In this document: positions 53,467 through 63,180 of the stretch, piece by piece
Layout: the number at the start of each line of letters is the position of its first letter
Numbering within the stretch: the first letter of the stretch is position 1
NCBI GenBank assembly: GCA_037176705.1
Contig: CM073885.1
Coordinates: forward strand, 167,080,290-167,144,289
Length of the DNA stretch: 64,000 nucleotides
Reading direction: 5' to 3'
Source of the DNA: Molossus alvarezi
Taxonomy: Eukaryota > Chordata > Mammalia > Chiroptera > Molossidae
Made by a program: the position numbers and the translations under genes
The notes under the pieces: model-generated
What the model was told of the DNA's origin: nothing
What the model saw: only the letters and a program-made list of their open reading frames with translations
The model's database searches: none

Positions 53467-53867
53467 AAAAATATTTCATAATGCTACTTAAGCTACCAAC
53501 AAAAAATAATAGCAAACAGAAACAATAACAAACCCTGGGGGAAGAGAGATGGAAAGAGAGATGATTTCCTGAGTTTAAAAAATTTACTTTGTGGCTCACA
53601 CATGGGAAAAGAAACAGTCAAAAGAAACTTTCCCTTAGGAAGTCTAGATATTAAATTTACTACACAAAGACTTTGTATCAGCTTTAGCAAATATGTTCAA
53701 AGAACTAAAGGAAACCTTGCCTAAAGAATGAAAAGAAAGTAATATACAGATGCCTTACTAAATATGAATTATCAATAATATAAAAATTATCTAAAGGGAC
53801 CAAATAGAAATTCTGGAGTTGAAAAGCTCAATAGCTAAAATGAGAAATTCATTAGAAGGAAACAACA

Positions 53868-54026
53868 AGCCCTGGCCAATTTGGCTCAGTGGTTAGGGCG
53901 TCGGCCTGCGGTCCAGAGAGACCCGGGTTCAGTTCCCGCTAAGGGCGCGTACCTCGGTTGCAGTTTGTCCCCGGCCCTGGTTGGTCACGTGGGTGGCAGC
54001 CACTCAATGTGTCCCTTTCATGTCGA

Positions 54027-54057
<31 letters not shown>

Positions 54058-54150
54058 TCCTCCCTCCCTCCCTCCCTCCCTCCTTTCCTCCCACTCTATC
54101 TGAACAGAAAATGGAAAAATGTCATCAGGTGAGGATAAAAAAAAAAAAAG
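53868..54150 (+). mobile_element. VES SINE with TC and TCCC repeats
   Basis: The head is GCCCTGGCCAATTTGGCTCAG, with (TC)n at 54031-54056, then (TCCC)n at about 54058-54084 and the tail TCATCAGGTGAGGATAAAAA. Possible duplications AGAAGGAAACAA (53854-53865) and AGAAGGATACAA (54150-54161) flank it. Confidence 0.9.
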
Positions 54151-54404
54151 AAGAAGGATACAAGATACATGCATGATGTAAAGGTAGTACAGTTGAAAGA
54201 TTAATGGAAAATGCAAGGGGAAAAACAAAGGGCATCTACAGATACTATTCGTTTTTAACTTAGATATCCTGGATGGCACAATTCCAATTAGGAACTTTCT
54301 GTAGAAACAAAAGGTAACCCAGTTTATTTTTGTATTTTTTAGTTTAAGATACTTTGCAGACCTCTCAAGTAGATGTCCTTCATCTCCTTAACTTAGTCTT
54401 AAGG

Positions 54405-54545
54405 TATTTTTCCCCAGCTCTATTGAGATGTAATTGACATATAACACTGAGTAAATTTAAGGTGTACAAAGTAGTGATTCTATATATGCATAGTATATGG
54501 CAAAATGATTACTACAGTAAAGTTAACATATTTATCATTAACATC
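54405..54545 (-). mobile_element. L1M-type 3' UTR fragment
   Basis: CAGCTCTATTGAGATGTAAT, AAATTTAAGGTGTACAAAGT and AAAATGATTACTACAGTAAA are a recognisable L1M 3' UTR in antisense. About 140 bp remain. Confidence 0.75.
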
Positions 54546-55232
54546 TTTTATTGTCTGGTTAAGGATTTTTATTTTGGCCTCCTCATCAACCCACTCTTCT
54601 ACCCATCCAACAAATCCTTTTATTCTCCAAATGGGACTATTTTAAGCCACAGTACCTTCATTCAAAAACCTCCTAACCTTCCTCCCAAACTTAGTTGAAA
54701 GTCAGCTCTCTGGGAAACATTCTCTGATAGCTCTCTCCAGTCTAATCCTAATAGTTTTTCTTGGGTATTCTCTGTACTGTAGCACATGTCACAGAATACC
54801 ATCAATATTAATATACTTGTCTAACTTTTTTATGATACTATAAGCATCTCGAGGGAAAGCAGGCTGACTACTTTGACTGTTTTAGTCAGCGTCTAGCACA
54901 GTGCTGCTCTCGTGCGAGGTGACTTTAAGAGAAAAGGGATACCATAAACTGTAAAAAGATAAGACAACAAAGTTGTTAACATTTGGACCAAAGGAGGAGA
55001 ATCCTTAAAAGATAGAGATAAGTTGAAGTCAAAGAGAAAGGAAATTGGTGATAATAATAAAATTTTGAGAATAAAATTAGTTTTTTTTTTCCTAAACTTC
55101 TATAGATAGAATTTTAATGCTTTTGTAGATTATTTACTTCCTTAATGCATATGCACAGATATAATATTTTTTTTAACTTTGGATACATTTTACATGAGAT
55201 GTATGAAGTTTCTTGTAAAAAAAATAAAGACA
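54546..55232 (+). other. No feature recognised
   Basis: No exon or mobile element is supported. A T run lies at 55081-55091. Confidence 0.45.
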
Positions 55233-55448
55233 TGCCCTTGTCATTGTGCTCAGTGGTTAGAGCGTTGGCCTGAGCACCAAAGTGTTGCAGGTTCAATTCC
55301 CAGTCAAGGGCATGTACCTGGGTTGCAGGTTCAATCCTGATGTCTGACATTGATGTTTCTCTCTCTATCTCTCCCTCCCTCCTTACCTCCCTCCCTCCCT
55401 CCCACTGTCTCTAAAATATCAATGAAAAAAATATCCTTGTATGAAAAT
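55233..55448 (+). mobile_element. VES SINE, diverged
   Basis: The head is decayed (CCCTTGTCATTGTGCTCAG) and the B box is GGTTCAATTCC. The body is shortened between GGTTGCAGG and GACATTGATGTTTC. The tail (ATATCCTTGTATGAAAATTA) keeps only half of the hairpin seen in related copies. Confidence 0.85.
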
Positions 55449-55449
55449 T

Positions 55450-55893
55450 AACAACAAAAATATACAAAAATGTCTGATCTAGAATTTCCTTGGGGAAGTC
55501 ACTAGGTTTAAAATTAAAATTTCTCATGTTCTCCCTAAAGTAGAGATCTAAATTTCTTGCCATGGAATACTTTTCAGTCTCTCTTAAACTAAATATAAAG
55601 TTTTCTAACCAAACCCTGTCATACTGTTAGCTAGGATGTCATGAACTCATGACATCTGGGAATGCTTTTAGCAAGTTAGTTAGAAAATATACATTTTAAA
55701 AATAATGTATTTGTATTTATTTATTTATTTATTTATTTTAGTTTATAGTTCTTGCTTTAATTTTAGTCTGGCAATATAATGTATACTCTATTGTTCAAAC
55801 AGTGGAACTTTTCAAATTCTAAAGACTTTAAAATCTATTTTCAGGATGGCTAAACCACAATTATAATGGGTTACTTAATTTGACTATACATTC
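55450..55893 (+). other. No gene; TTTA microsatellite
   Basis: A (TTTA)n-type repeat of about six units lies at 55713-55740. Nothing else is recognised. Confidence 0.55.
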
Positions 55894-56279
55894 TTTTTTT
55901 TTTTTTTCCCCACATCTTTATTGTTGGATGTAAAATGTATTACAGATGTTGCATATTTTTCCCCCATTGACCCCCTCCTCCCCACTCCCGCCCCCCTCCC
56001 TCCTTTTCCCAAACTATTGTCCGTGTCCATTGGTTATGCATATAAGTTCTTTGGTTTATCTCTTCCCACCCCCCCAACCCCTTTCCCTTTGAGGTTTGTC
56101 AGTCCAGCAATGAATTTGTACTTCTTAATCCCTTCACCTCTTTCACCCATTCCCCCAACCCCCTTCCCAACTGGCAACCAACAAAATGTTCTCTGTATCT
56201 ATGAGAATGTTTCTGTTCTATCTGTTCATTTTGTTTGTAGATTCCATTGTTGATAGATATGTATTCATTGCCATTTTGT

Positions 56280-57184
56280 TTATTCATATATTTTATCTTT
56301 TTCTTCAAGAAGACCCTTCATCATTTTATATAATAACGGTTTGGTGGTGATGAACTCCTTCAACTTTTTCTTGTCTGGGAAAGTCTTTATATGTCCATCG
56401 ATTCTAAATGACAGCTTTGCAGGATAGAGTAATTTTGGTTGTAGGTTCTTGGTTTTCATCACTCTGAATATTTCTTGCCACTCCCTTCTGGCCTGCAAAG
56501 TTTCTTTTGAGAAATCAGCTGACAGCCTTATGGGAACTCCCTTGTAGGTAACTAGCTGCCTTTCTCTTGCTGCTTTTAAGATTCTCTCTTTGTCTTGAAC
56601 CTTTTGCATTTTGATGATGATGTGTCTTGGTGTGGGCCTCTTGGGGTTCATCTTGTTTGGGACTCTCTGTGCTTCCTGGACTTGTATGTCTGTTTCCTTC
56701 ACCAAGTTAGGGAAGTTTTCTGCCATTATTGTTTCAAACAGGTTTTCGATTTCTTGTTCTCTCTCTTCTCCTTCTGGCACCCCAAGATGCGAATGTTGTC
56801 ACGCTTGAAGTTGTCCCAGAGGCTCCTTACACTCTCCTCATTTTTTTGGATTCTTTTTTCTTTTTGCTGTTCTGATTGGGCGTTTTTTGCTTCCTTATAT
56901 TCCAAATCGATGGTTTGCTCCTTGGATTTATGTACTCTATTATTGAAGCTATGTAAATTATTCTTTATTTCAGTTAAAGCCTCCTTCGTTTCTAACTGTG
57001 CAGCGATCATTTCTGACTGGTCCTTTTTTATGCTCTTGAGGCCCTCACTGAGTTCATTGAGCATCCTTATAAGCAATATTTTGAACTCAGCATCTGTTAG
57101 GTTGCTTATCTCCATTTCACTTAGTTCTTTTCTTGGGGTTTTGTTCTGTTCTTTCATTTGGGACCTGTTTCTTTGTATCCTCAT
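56280..57184 (-). pseudogene. HAL1 copy B ORF1, one frameshift
   Basis: The N-terminal piece (57184-56726, 152 residues) has the start MRIQRNRSQMKEQNK and a Lys/Glu/Leu-rich coiled-coil-like region. The C-terminal piece (56780-56280, 166 residues) carries PRHIIIKMQ, RLSADFSKETLQARREW and KLSFRIDGHIKTFPDKKKL, matching the ORF1p RNA-binding and C-terminal domains. The pieces are in different frames. Comparison with copy A points to a missing base in the C run at 56780-56783. Otherwise it is nearly intact, about 300 residues in all. ORF1p is an RNA chaperone; HAL1 must use L1-encoded ORF2p to move. Confidence 0.85.
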
Positions 57185-58039
57185 TTTGGCTGCCTCCCTG
57201 TGTTTGTTTCTGTGTATTACTTAATGAGAGATATAGGGCTCGCTGAGACCCGATGCTGCTCGTTTGAAAGAATTTAGGAAAAACCTGAAGCAGGATCCAA
57301 GACCGGCCAATCCTATGGTTAAGCAAGTGGCAACAGCTTGGGTGGGCCTGAAAGTTGGGTGGGGTGGGGCAGGGCCTCAGGGATTCAGCAGGGCAGGTCT
57401 CCCAGTGGGAGCCAGGTTGCTGGAGTCCCAGATATGGCGACTGTCTGCCGCCCCAGGGAAGGGCTCACCAAAGGAACAAAGGCCTCTGACAGCACGTTTG
57501 TCCCCGAGGAAGCCCCCTCTCCAGCCCTCGCTCCAGTGCCAAACAGCTCACTTCTTCCCTGTATGTCTCTGGCACCCCTCGAGCTGCCTCCCCTCCAAGC
57601 TTAGAGGGCGAGAGTCCGATAAGTCCGTGCGCGGGCCCTTTAAGGAGCTGCCTGGGGCTCCAGCCGCTTCAGCTTCCCTGAGCCTCAGTTTCCGCTGGTT
57701 TTCCAGCCAGAAGTTATGGGGATTCTCTTCCTGGCACTGGAACCCTGAGCGGGGCACCTGGTGTGGGACGGGGACCCCTCAGTCCTCAGGAAGGACCTTC
57801 CCAGCCACGGGAGCCTCCTGATTTTTATCCGCCACACGTGGGTGTGGGACCAGCCCGTCGTGTTGCCGCGCCGCCTACCGGTCTGTATGTAGCTGCTTTT
57901 TTTTTTTTTATTTTTTTAATTCCGTAGTTGTAGGACTTCCATTCAGCTTGATTTCAGGCGGTTTTGGATGATGGTTGTTCTGTAGTTTTGTTGTAACTTG
58001 GATGTGGTTGTGGGAGAACGCGATACTGCATTTCCCTAC

Positions 58040-58053
58040 GCCGCCATCTTGAC
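58040..58053 (-). promoter_or_regulatory. YY1-type motif at the HAL1-B 5' end
   Basis: On the minus strand it reads GTCAAGATGGCGGC, close to the YY1 core AAGATGGCGGC known near the start of human L1. It lies within 20 bp of the element start. This is motif matching only; activity is inferred. Confidence 0.55.
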
Positions 58054-58261
58054 CGGAAGTTATTTGTATTTATTTTATTTATTATTAAATTATTTCAAAA
58101 TTCTTCTTAATCCCTTCACATTTTTCACCCATTCCCCCAACCCCCCTCCCATCTGGCAACCAACAAAATGATCTGTGTATCTATGAGAATGTTTCTGTTC
58201 TATCTGTTCATTTTGTTTGTAGATTCCATTGTTGATAGATATGTATTCATTGCCATTTTGT

Positions 58262-59171
58262 TTATTCATATATTTTATCTTTTTCTTCAAGAAGACCCTT
58301 CATCATTTTATATAATAACGGTTTGGTGGTGATGAACTCCTTCAACTTTTTCTTGTCTGGGAAAGTCTTTATATGTCCATCGATTCTAAATGACAGCTTT
58401 GCAGGATAGAGTAATTTTGGTTGTAGGTTCTTGGTTTTCGTCACTCTGAATATTTCTTGCCACTCCCTTCTGGCCTGCAAAGTTTCTTTTGAGAAATCAG
58501 CTGACAGCCTTATGGGAACTCCCTTGTAGGTAACTAGCTGCCTTTCTCTTGCTGCTTTTAAGATTCTCTCTTTGTCTTGAACCTTTTGCATTTTGATGAT
58601 GATGTGTCTTGGTGTGGGCCTCTTGGGGTTCATCTTGTTTGGGACTCTCTGTGCTTCCTGGACTTGTATGTCTGTTTCCTTCACCAAGTTAGGGAAGTTT
58701 TCTGCCATTATTGTTTCAAACAGGTTTTCGATTTCTTGTTCTCTCTCTTCTCCTTCTGGCACCCCAAGATGCGAATGTTGTCACGCTTGAAGTTGTCCCA
58801 GAGGCTCCTTACACTCTCCTCATTTTTTTGGATTCTTTTTTCTTTTTGCTGTTCTGATTGGGCATTTTTTGCTCCCTTATATTCCAAATCAATGGTTTGC
58901 TCCTTGGATTTACGTACTCTATTATTGAAGCTATGTAAATTATTTTTATTTCAGTTAATGCCTCCTTCGATTCTAACTGTGCATCCATGATTTCTGACTG
59001 GTCCTTTTTTATGCTCTTGAGGCCCTCACTAAGTTCACTGAGGTTCTCATTAAGTTCATTGAGCATCCTTATAAGCAGTATTTTGAACTCAGCCTCTGTC
59101 ATTTCACTTAGTTCTTTTCTTGGGGTTTTGTTCTGTTCTTTCATTTGGGACCTGTTTCTTTGTATCCTCAT
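58262..59171 (-). pseudogene. HAL1 copy C ORF1, two frameshifts
   Basis: The N-terminal piece (59171-58809) matches copy B but shifts frame after ALTEIK. Its start region lacks a segment found in B and has an extra ELNENLSE-type segment. The C-terminal piece (58762-58262, 166 residues) is identical to copy B except for one residue (T for M near EIFRV). It carries the same frameshift in the C run (58762-58765) as copy B. Confidence 0.83.
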
Positions 59172-60010
59172 TTTGGCTGCCTCCCTGTGTTTGTTTCAGT
59201 GTGTTACTTAACTAGCGGTATGGTGCTAGCTGAGACCAGATCCTGCTTGTTTGAAAGAATTTAGGAAAAACCTGAAGCAGGATCCAAGACCGGCCAATCC
59301 TATGGTTAAGCAAGTGGCAACAGCTTGGGTGGGCCTGAAAGTTGGGTGGGGCGGGGCCTCAGGGAGTCACCAGGGTGGGGCTACCAGTGTGAGCCAGGTT
59401 GCTGGAGTCCCAGATATGGTGACTGTCTGCTGCCCCAGGGAAGGGCTCACCAAAGGAACAAAGGCCTCTGATAGCACGTTTGTCCCCGAGGAAGCCCCCT
59501 CTCCAGCCCTCGCTCCAGTGCCAAACAGCTCAGTTCTTCCCTGTATGTCTCTGGTGCCCCTCGAGCTGCCTCCCCTCCAAGCTTAGAGGGAGAGAGTCCG
59601 ATAAGTCTGCGCGCGGGCCCTTTAAGGAGCTGCCTGAGGCTCCAGCCGCCTCAGCCCCCCTGAGCCTCAGTTCCTGCTGGTTTTTCCAGCCAGAATTTAT
59701 GGGGACTTCTCTTCCTGGAGGTGGAACCCTGAGCGGGGCACCTGGTGTGGGACGGGGACCCCTCAGTCCTCAGGGAGTACCTTCCCAGCCGAGGTGTCCT
59801 CTTGATTTTTATCCGCCACACGTGGGTGTGGGACCAGCCCCTCCGCCTCTGCCCCTCCTACTGGTCTGGATGCAGCTGCTGCTGCTTTAATTCCGTAGTT
59901 GTAGGACTTCCATTCAGCTTGATTTTAGGCAGTTTTGAATGATGGTTGTTCTGTAGTTTAGTTGTAACTTTGATGTGGTTGTGGGAGGACGCGATACCGC
60001 GTTTACCTAC

Positions 60011-60024
60011 GCCGCCATCTTGAC
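60011..60024 (-). promoter_or_regulatory. YY1-type motif at the HAL1-C 5' end
   Basis: The same motif and position relative to the element start as in HAL1-B. Inferred from motif only. Confidence 0.55.
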
Positions 60025-60031
60025 CGGAAGT

Positions 60032-60109
60032 CAGATTTTAAGCTTTGTATGAAATGGAAAAATCTGCTGTTAAATTATCCTGGGCCAGACCCTTTTACTG
60101 TTCATGTGG

Positions 60110-60152
<43 letters not shown>

Positions 60153-60798
60153 AAGTTTCCTTTGAATAGTACTTAACTGTTGTAGCTTGTACCATTTCCA
60201 TTTCATTACTAGGTCTGCCTTAATATGAATTCCAGTTCTGATATTCTATACATAGTATTAGAAAACAGACCAGCCACAAAACACTGTGGTGCTACTTGTT
60301 TATATTTTAAAATACTTTTAACATGAACTAACTGTTTTTACATTCAGAATTTAGATCGACCTTTTTTCACAGATCAGTGATGCTATAAATAACCAATCAT
60401 GGCTGATGAGCAAAGCTGTAGAATAGTGTAAAGTTCAAAGAATAATAATTCAGGATCATCCTTAACAAAGTGTGCAGCCATTAAAGAACGGAGGTTGAAC
60501 TCATTTACATGTTATTGTGAGGAGGTTAAGAACTAGAACCAACTCCTCTGCCCTCTCAATAAGTACATAAATCCAAGGGTCAGGTTTATAGATAGTTTTA
60601 AACATTGTACCTGGTACTTACTCGTGCTCTATTACTAATTTAATTTATAGTTCAGTGCAGAGGTTTTTCTTTTTAAAAAAGTGGTGCATAGGTACAAGTA
60701 TTTAAAATCTCAAGGCAGCATAGCTTGTGACATCAGGAATTTATTATTACATTATTTCAAAATTAAATTATTAAATTCAGTAGTTTAATTTTTTATCA
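60032..60798 (+). other. Non-coding sequence with a TG microsatellite
   Basis: (TG)n of about 18 units at 60113-60149. A 24-bp stretch at 60741-60764 matches the HAL1 B/C junction with one mismatch. No exon is seen. Confidence 0.55.
60113..60149. repeat. (TG)n microsatellite
   Basis: About 18 uninterrupted TG units. Confidence 0.95.
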
Positions 60799-60810
60799 AC
60801 AACATTTCTA

Positions 60811-61054
60811 GCCCTGGCCAGTTTGGCTCAGCAGTTAGAGTGTCGGCCTGCGGACTGGAGAGTTCTGGGTTCAGTTCCTGCTAAGGGCACGTACCTTGGT
60901 TGTAGTTTGTCCCCGGCCCCAGTTGGGGTTGTGTGGGTGGCAGCCACTCAATCTGTCTCTCTCACATCGATGTTTCTCTCTCTCTCTTCCTCCCGCTCTC
61001 CCTCCTGCTGTATCTGAAAATAAATGCAAAGGTATCCTCGGGTGAGGATAAAAA
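60811..61054 (+). mobile_element. VES SINE, hairpin-tailed
   Basis: The head is GCCCTGGCCAGTTTGGCTCAG, the B box GGTTCAGTTCC and the tail a perfect 7-bp stem with a 4-base loop (61033-61050). Perfect 12-bp duplications (ACAACATTTCTA) lie at 60799-60810 and 61055-61066. Confidence 0.95.
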
Positions 61055-61066
61055 ACAACATTTCTA

Positions 61067-62084
61067 AGACATATAAATATGAACAGCCAATAATTCCAGG
61101 CAGTAGAATCAGCATTTGTCAAAGCCTGGTGTAAAATAAAAGGACAGGATGTGACTATTCAAATACAGGAATCATTTAAATTTTGAGCATAAGACACCTA
61201 TTTTTTTTAGACCCCAATAATATTGATGGAGTAAGAATCTAGTTGGAAACCTTGGCTCATTTGCATATTTGTAATTGTCATTTACATCTGGCAAGCCTAT
61301 TTTCCGTTTACATTGACTGCTTCCTGGGATATTTATAGGTGGTAGCCTATAGTAGCTGATTTTAGATTACAGAATAAGCAAAACTGCTTTTCAAATGAAA
61401 GTATCTCAGAAAAGTTGCCTGTCCATTACAGACACTACGTTTTGAGACAGTGATATACTTCCACTCATTCTCATTTCTCCCTTCAGCTCCTACATTCCTA
61501 CAACTAAGCTTACAAGCCAATAAATAGGGAAGGAGGCTTGAATATATCTGTGCTTCTCAATCTTTTTCATCTTAGGAAGCCTACCCAAAGTGGTAATACT
61601 GGTAAAATACACTGGTCAAATTAGAGGGGATTTCAGTATGTCTTTATATATATGATGTTTAAGATAAAAAGGCTTAATAAATAGGTGTATTTACTGCAAA
61701 TATGGTTTGCTAATAGTGTTTCAGGATCTATTAAGAATTCTCTTTTAATTTATTTTTGTCTGACATTAAAATCAATAAAATAATGACATAATCACATGTG
61801 TAACAGATTGAAATTTATTAAGCATTTTTGTGTCTTTCACCTTTTTTTATTTATAATGCGCATCCGCCTCTGTGTCTGTAGATCCTTCCCTTATGTGCGG
61901 ATGAGCCCTGCTTCACTTTCTAGAATAAATCCTGATACATTTGGTATAATCAATGAACCTAAAATGACATCAAAATACCCCAAATCCATATTTTACAGTG
62001 TGGCTCACTCTTGGTGTGATATATTAAATGTTTGGACACATATATAATGACATCTGTCCAGCACTGTGGCATACAGATATTTTC
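61067..62084 (+). other. No feature recognised
   Basis: Intronic-type sequence. The frames at 61796-62047 and 61959-62162 show no domain or splice context. Confidence 0.45.
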
Positions 62085-63180
62085 ATTGCCAAAAAATCCC
62101 GAGTGCTGTACCTCCCCCAACCCACAACTGCCGACAACCACAGATGTTTTGACTGTCTCCACAGTTTTGTCTATTCCAGAATGTCATAATTGAAATTTTA
62201 CAGTATGTAGCCTTTTTAGATTGCCTTATTTGACTTAGTAATATACATTTAAGTTACCCACATGTTTTTTTCATGGCTTGATAGCTCGTTTATTTTTAGC
62301 TCTGAATAATGTCTCATTGTTGAATGTACCAACATTTATTTACCCATTCACCTACCAAAGCAAACCTTGGTTTCTTCCAAGTTTTGGTAATTGTGAATAA
62401 AGTTGCTATAAACATTCATATACAGGTTTTTATGTGGACATGTTTTCAGTTCTTTTAGGTAAAGATCAAGAAGTATAATTTGGGGGTTATATGGTAAGAA
62501 TATGTTTAGTTTTATAAGAAACCACCAAACTGTCTTCCAAAGTGGTTATATTTTGCATTCCCACCAACAGTGAATGAGACTTTTCCTCCACATTCTCTCC
62601 AGTTTTTGATGGTGTTAGTGTTCTAGATTTTGACCTTTCTAATAGGTGTATAGTGGTATCTCATTGTTGTTTTAATTTGCATTTCCCTGATGACATATTC
62701 TTATTTGCCATCTTTATATATTCTTTGGTGAGGTGTCCAGGTGGCCCATTTCTTAATTGAGTTGAGTTATTTGATTTTTTTTACTGTTGAGCTTTAAGAA
62801 TTATTTGTGTATTTTGGTTAATGGTCCTCATTAGATGTGACTTTTTTATGTAAGTTCTAGACAAATATGTTACCTGTTGTTGAATGAAGTAGTCTATAGA
62901 TGTCAATTAAGTGCAATTGATAATGTTGCTTTGTTCAACTATGTCCTTACTGATCTGTTGCCTGCCATATGTATCCATTTCTGATAGAGGGGTGTCGAAG
63001 TTTCTAAGATAGTGACTTCATCTATTTCTTTATTAGTTTTTGCCTCACATAGTTTGATTCTCTGTTGTTAGACTCGTGTACAGTAAGGATTGTTATGTCT
63101 TCTTGGACTGTTGACTTCTATAACATTGTACAACACCTTTTATCTCTTATAAATTTTTCTGATATGTTTTGAAAACTAGG
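62085..63180 (-). mobile_element. Ancient L1M remnant with internal deletion
   Basis: In antisense. The part at 62085-62845 matches the ORF2 C-terminal region and 3' end (GCATTCCCACCAACAGTGAA, then TTTAATTTGCATTTCCCTG). The part at about 62850-63170 matches the ORF2 endonuclease region (AGTCTATAGATGTCAATTAA, GGGGTGTCGAAGTTTCTAAG). The intervening reverse transcriptase portion, roughly 3 kb in intact L1, is missing. Confidence 0.72.

Larger units (their letters stand above)
55894..58060 (-). mobile_element. HAL1 (half-L1) retrotransposon, copy B
   Basis: A complete-looking HAL1 in antisense. On its own strand it starts ACTTCCGGTCAAGATGGCGG at 58060, has a GC-rich 5' UTR (58060-57185), ORF1 (57184-56280), then the 3' UTR and an A tail (T run from 55894). 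No ORF2 is present. No target duplication is visible at either end. It lies immediately upstream, in window coordinates, of HAL1-C in the same orientation. Confidence 0.86.
58103..60031 (-). mobile_element. HAL1 (half-L1) retrotransposon, copy C, missing its 3' end
   Basis: In the same orientation as copy B. On its own strand it starts ACTTCCGGTCAAGATGGCGG at 60031 and has a 5' UTR, ORF1 (59171-58262) and only the first part of the 3' UTR. It stops at GGATTAAGAAG (58103), about 230 bp short of where copy B ends. Loss of the 3' rather than the 5' end is unusual for an element made by target-primed reverse transcription. A 42-bp AT-rich segment (58061-58102) separates it from copy B. No target duplication is found. 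Confidence 0.84.

Noticed and set aside
55843..55890. Possible acceptor ATTTTCAG followed by a candidate next MAM exon
   Set aside because: In the required phase the frame reaches a stop after seven codons and shows no MAM-like residues.
57264..57821. 185-codon open frame on the plus strand
   Set aside because: It lies in the GC-rich 5' UTR of HAL1-B on the opposite strand. A related but interrupted frame exists in HAL1-C. It has low stop density because of GC content and shows no domain.
56280..58762. Two nearly identical 166-residue proteins as host genes
   Set aside because: They are the C-terminal parts of HAL1 ORF1, with the L1 ORF1 signatures, inside transposons and cut off from their start by a frameshift.
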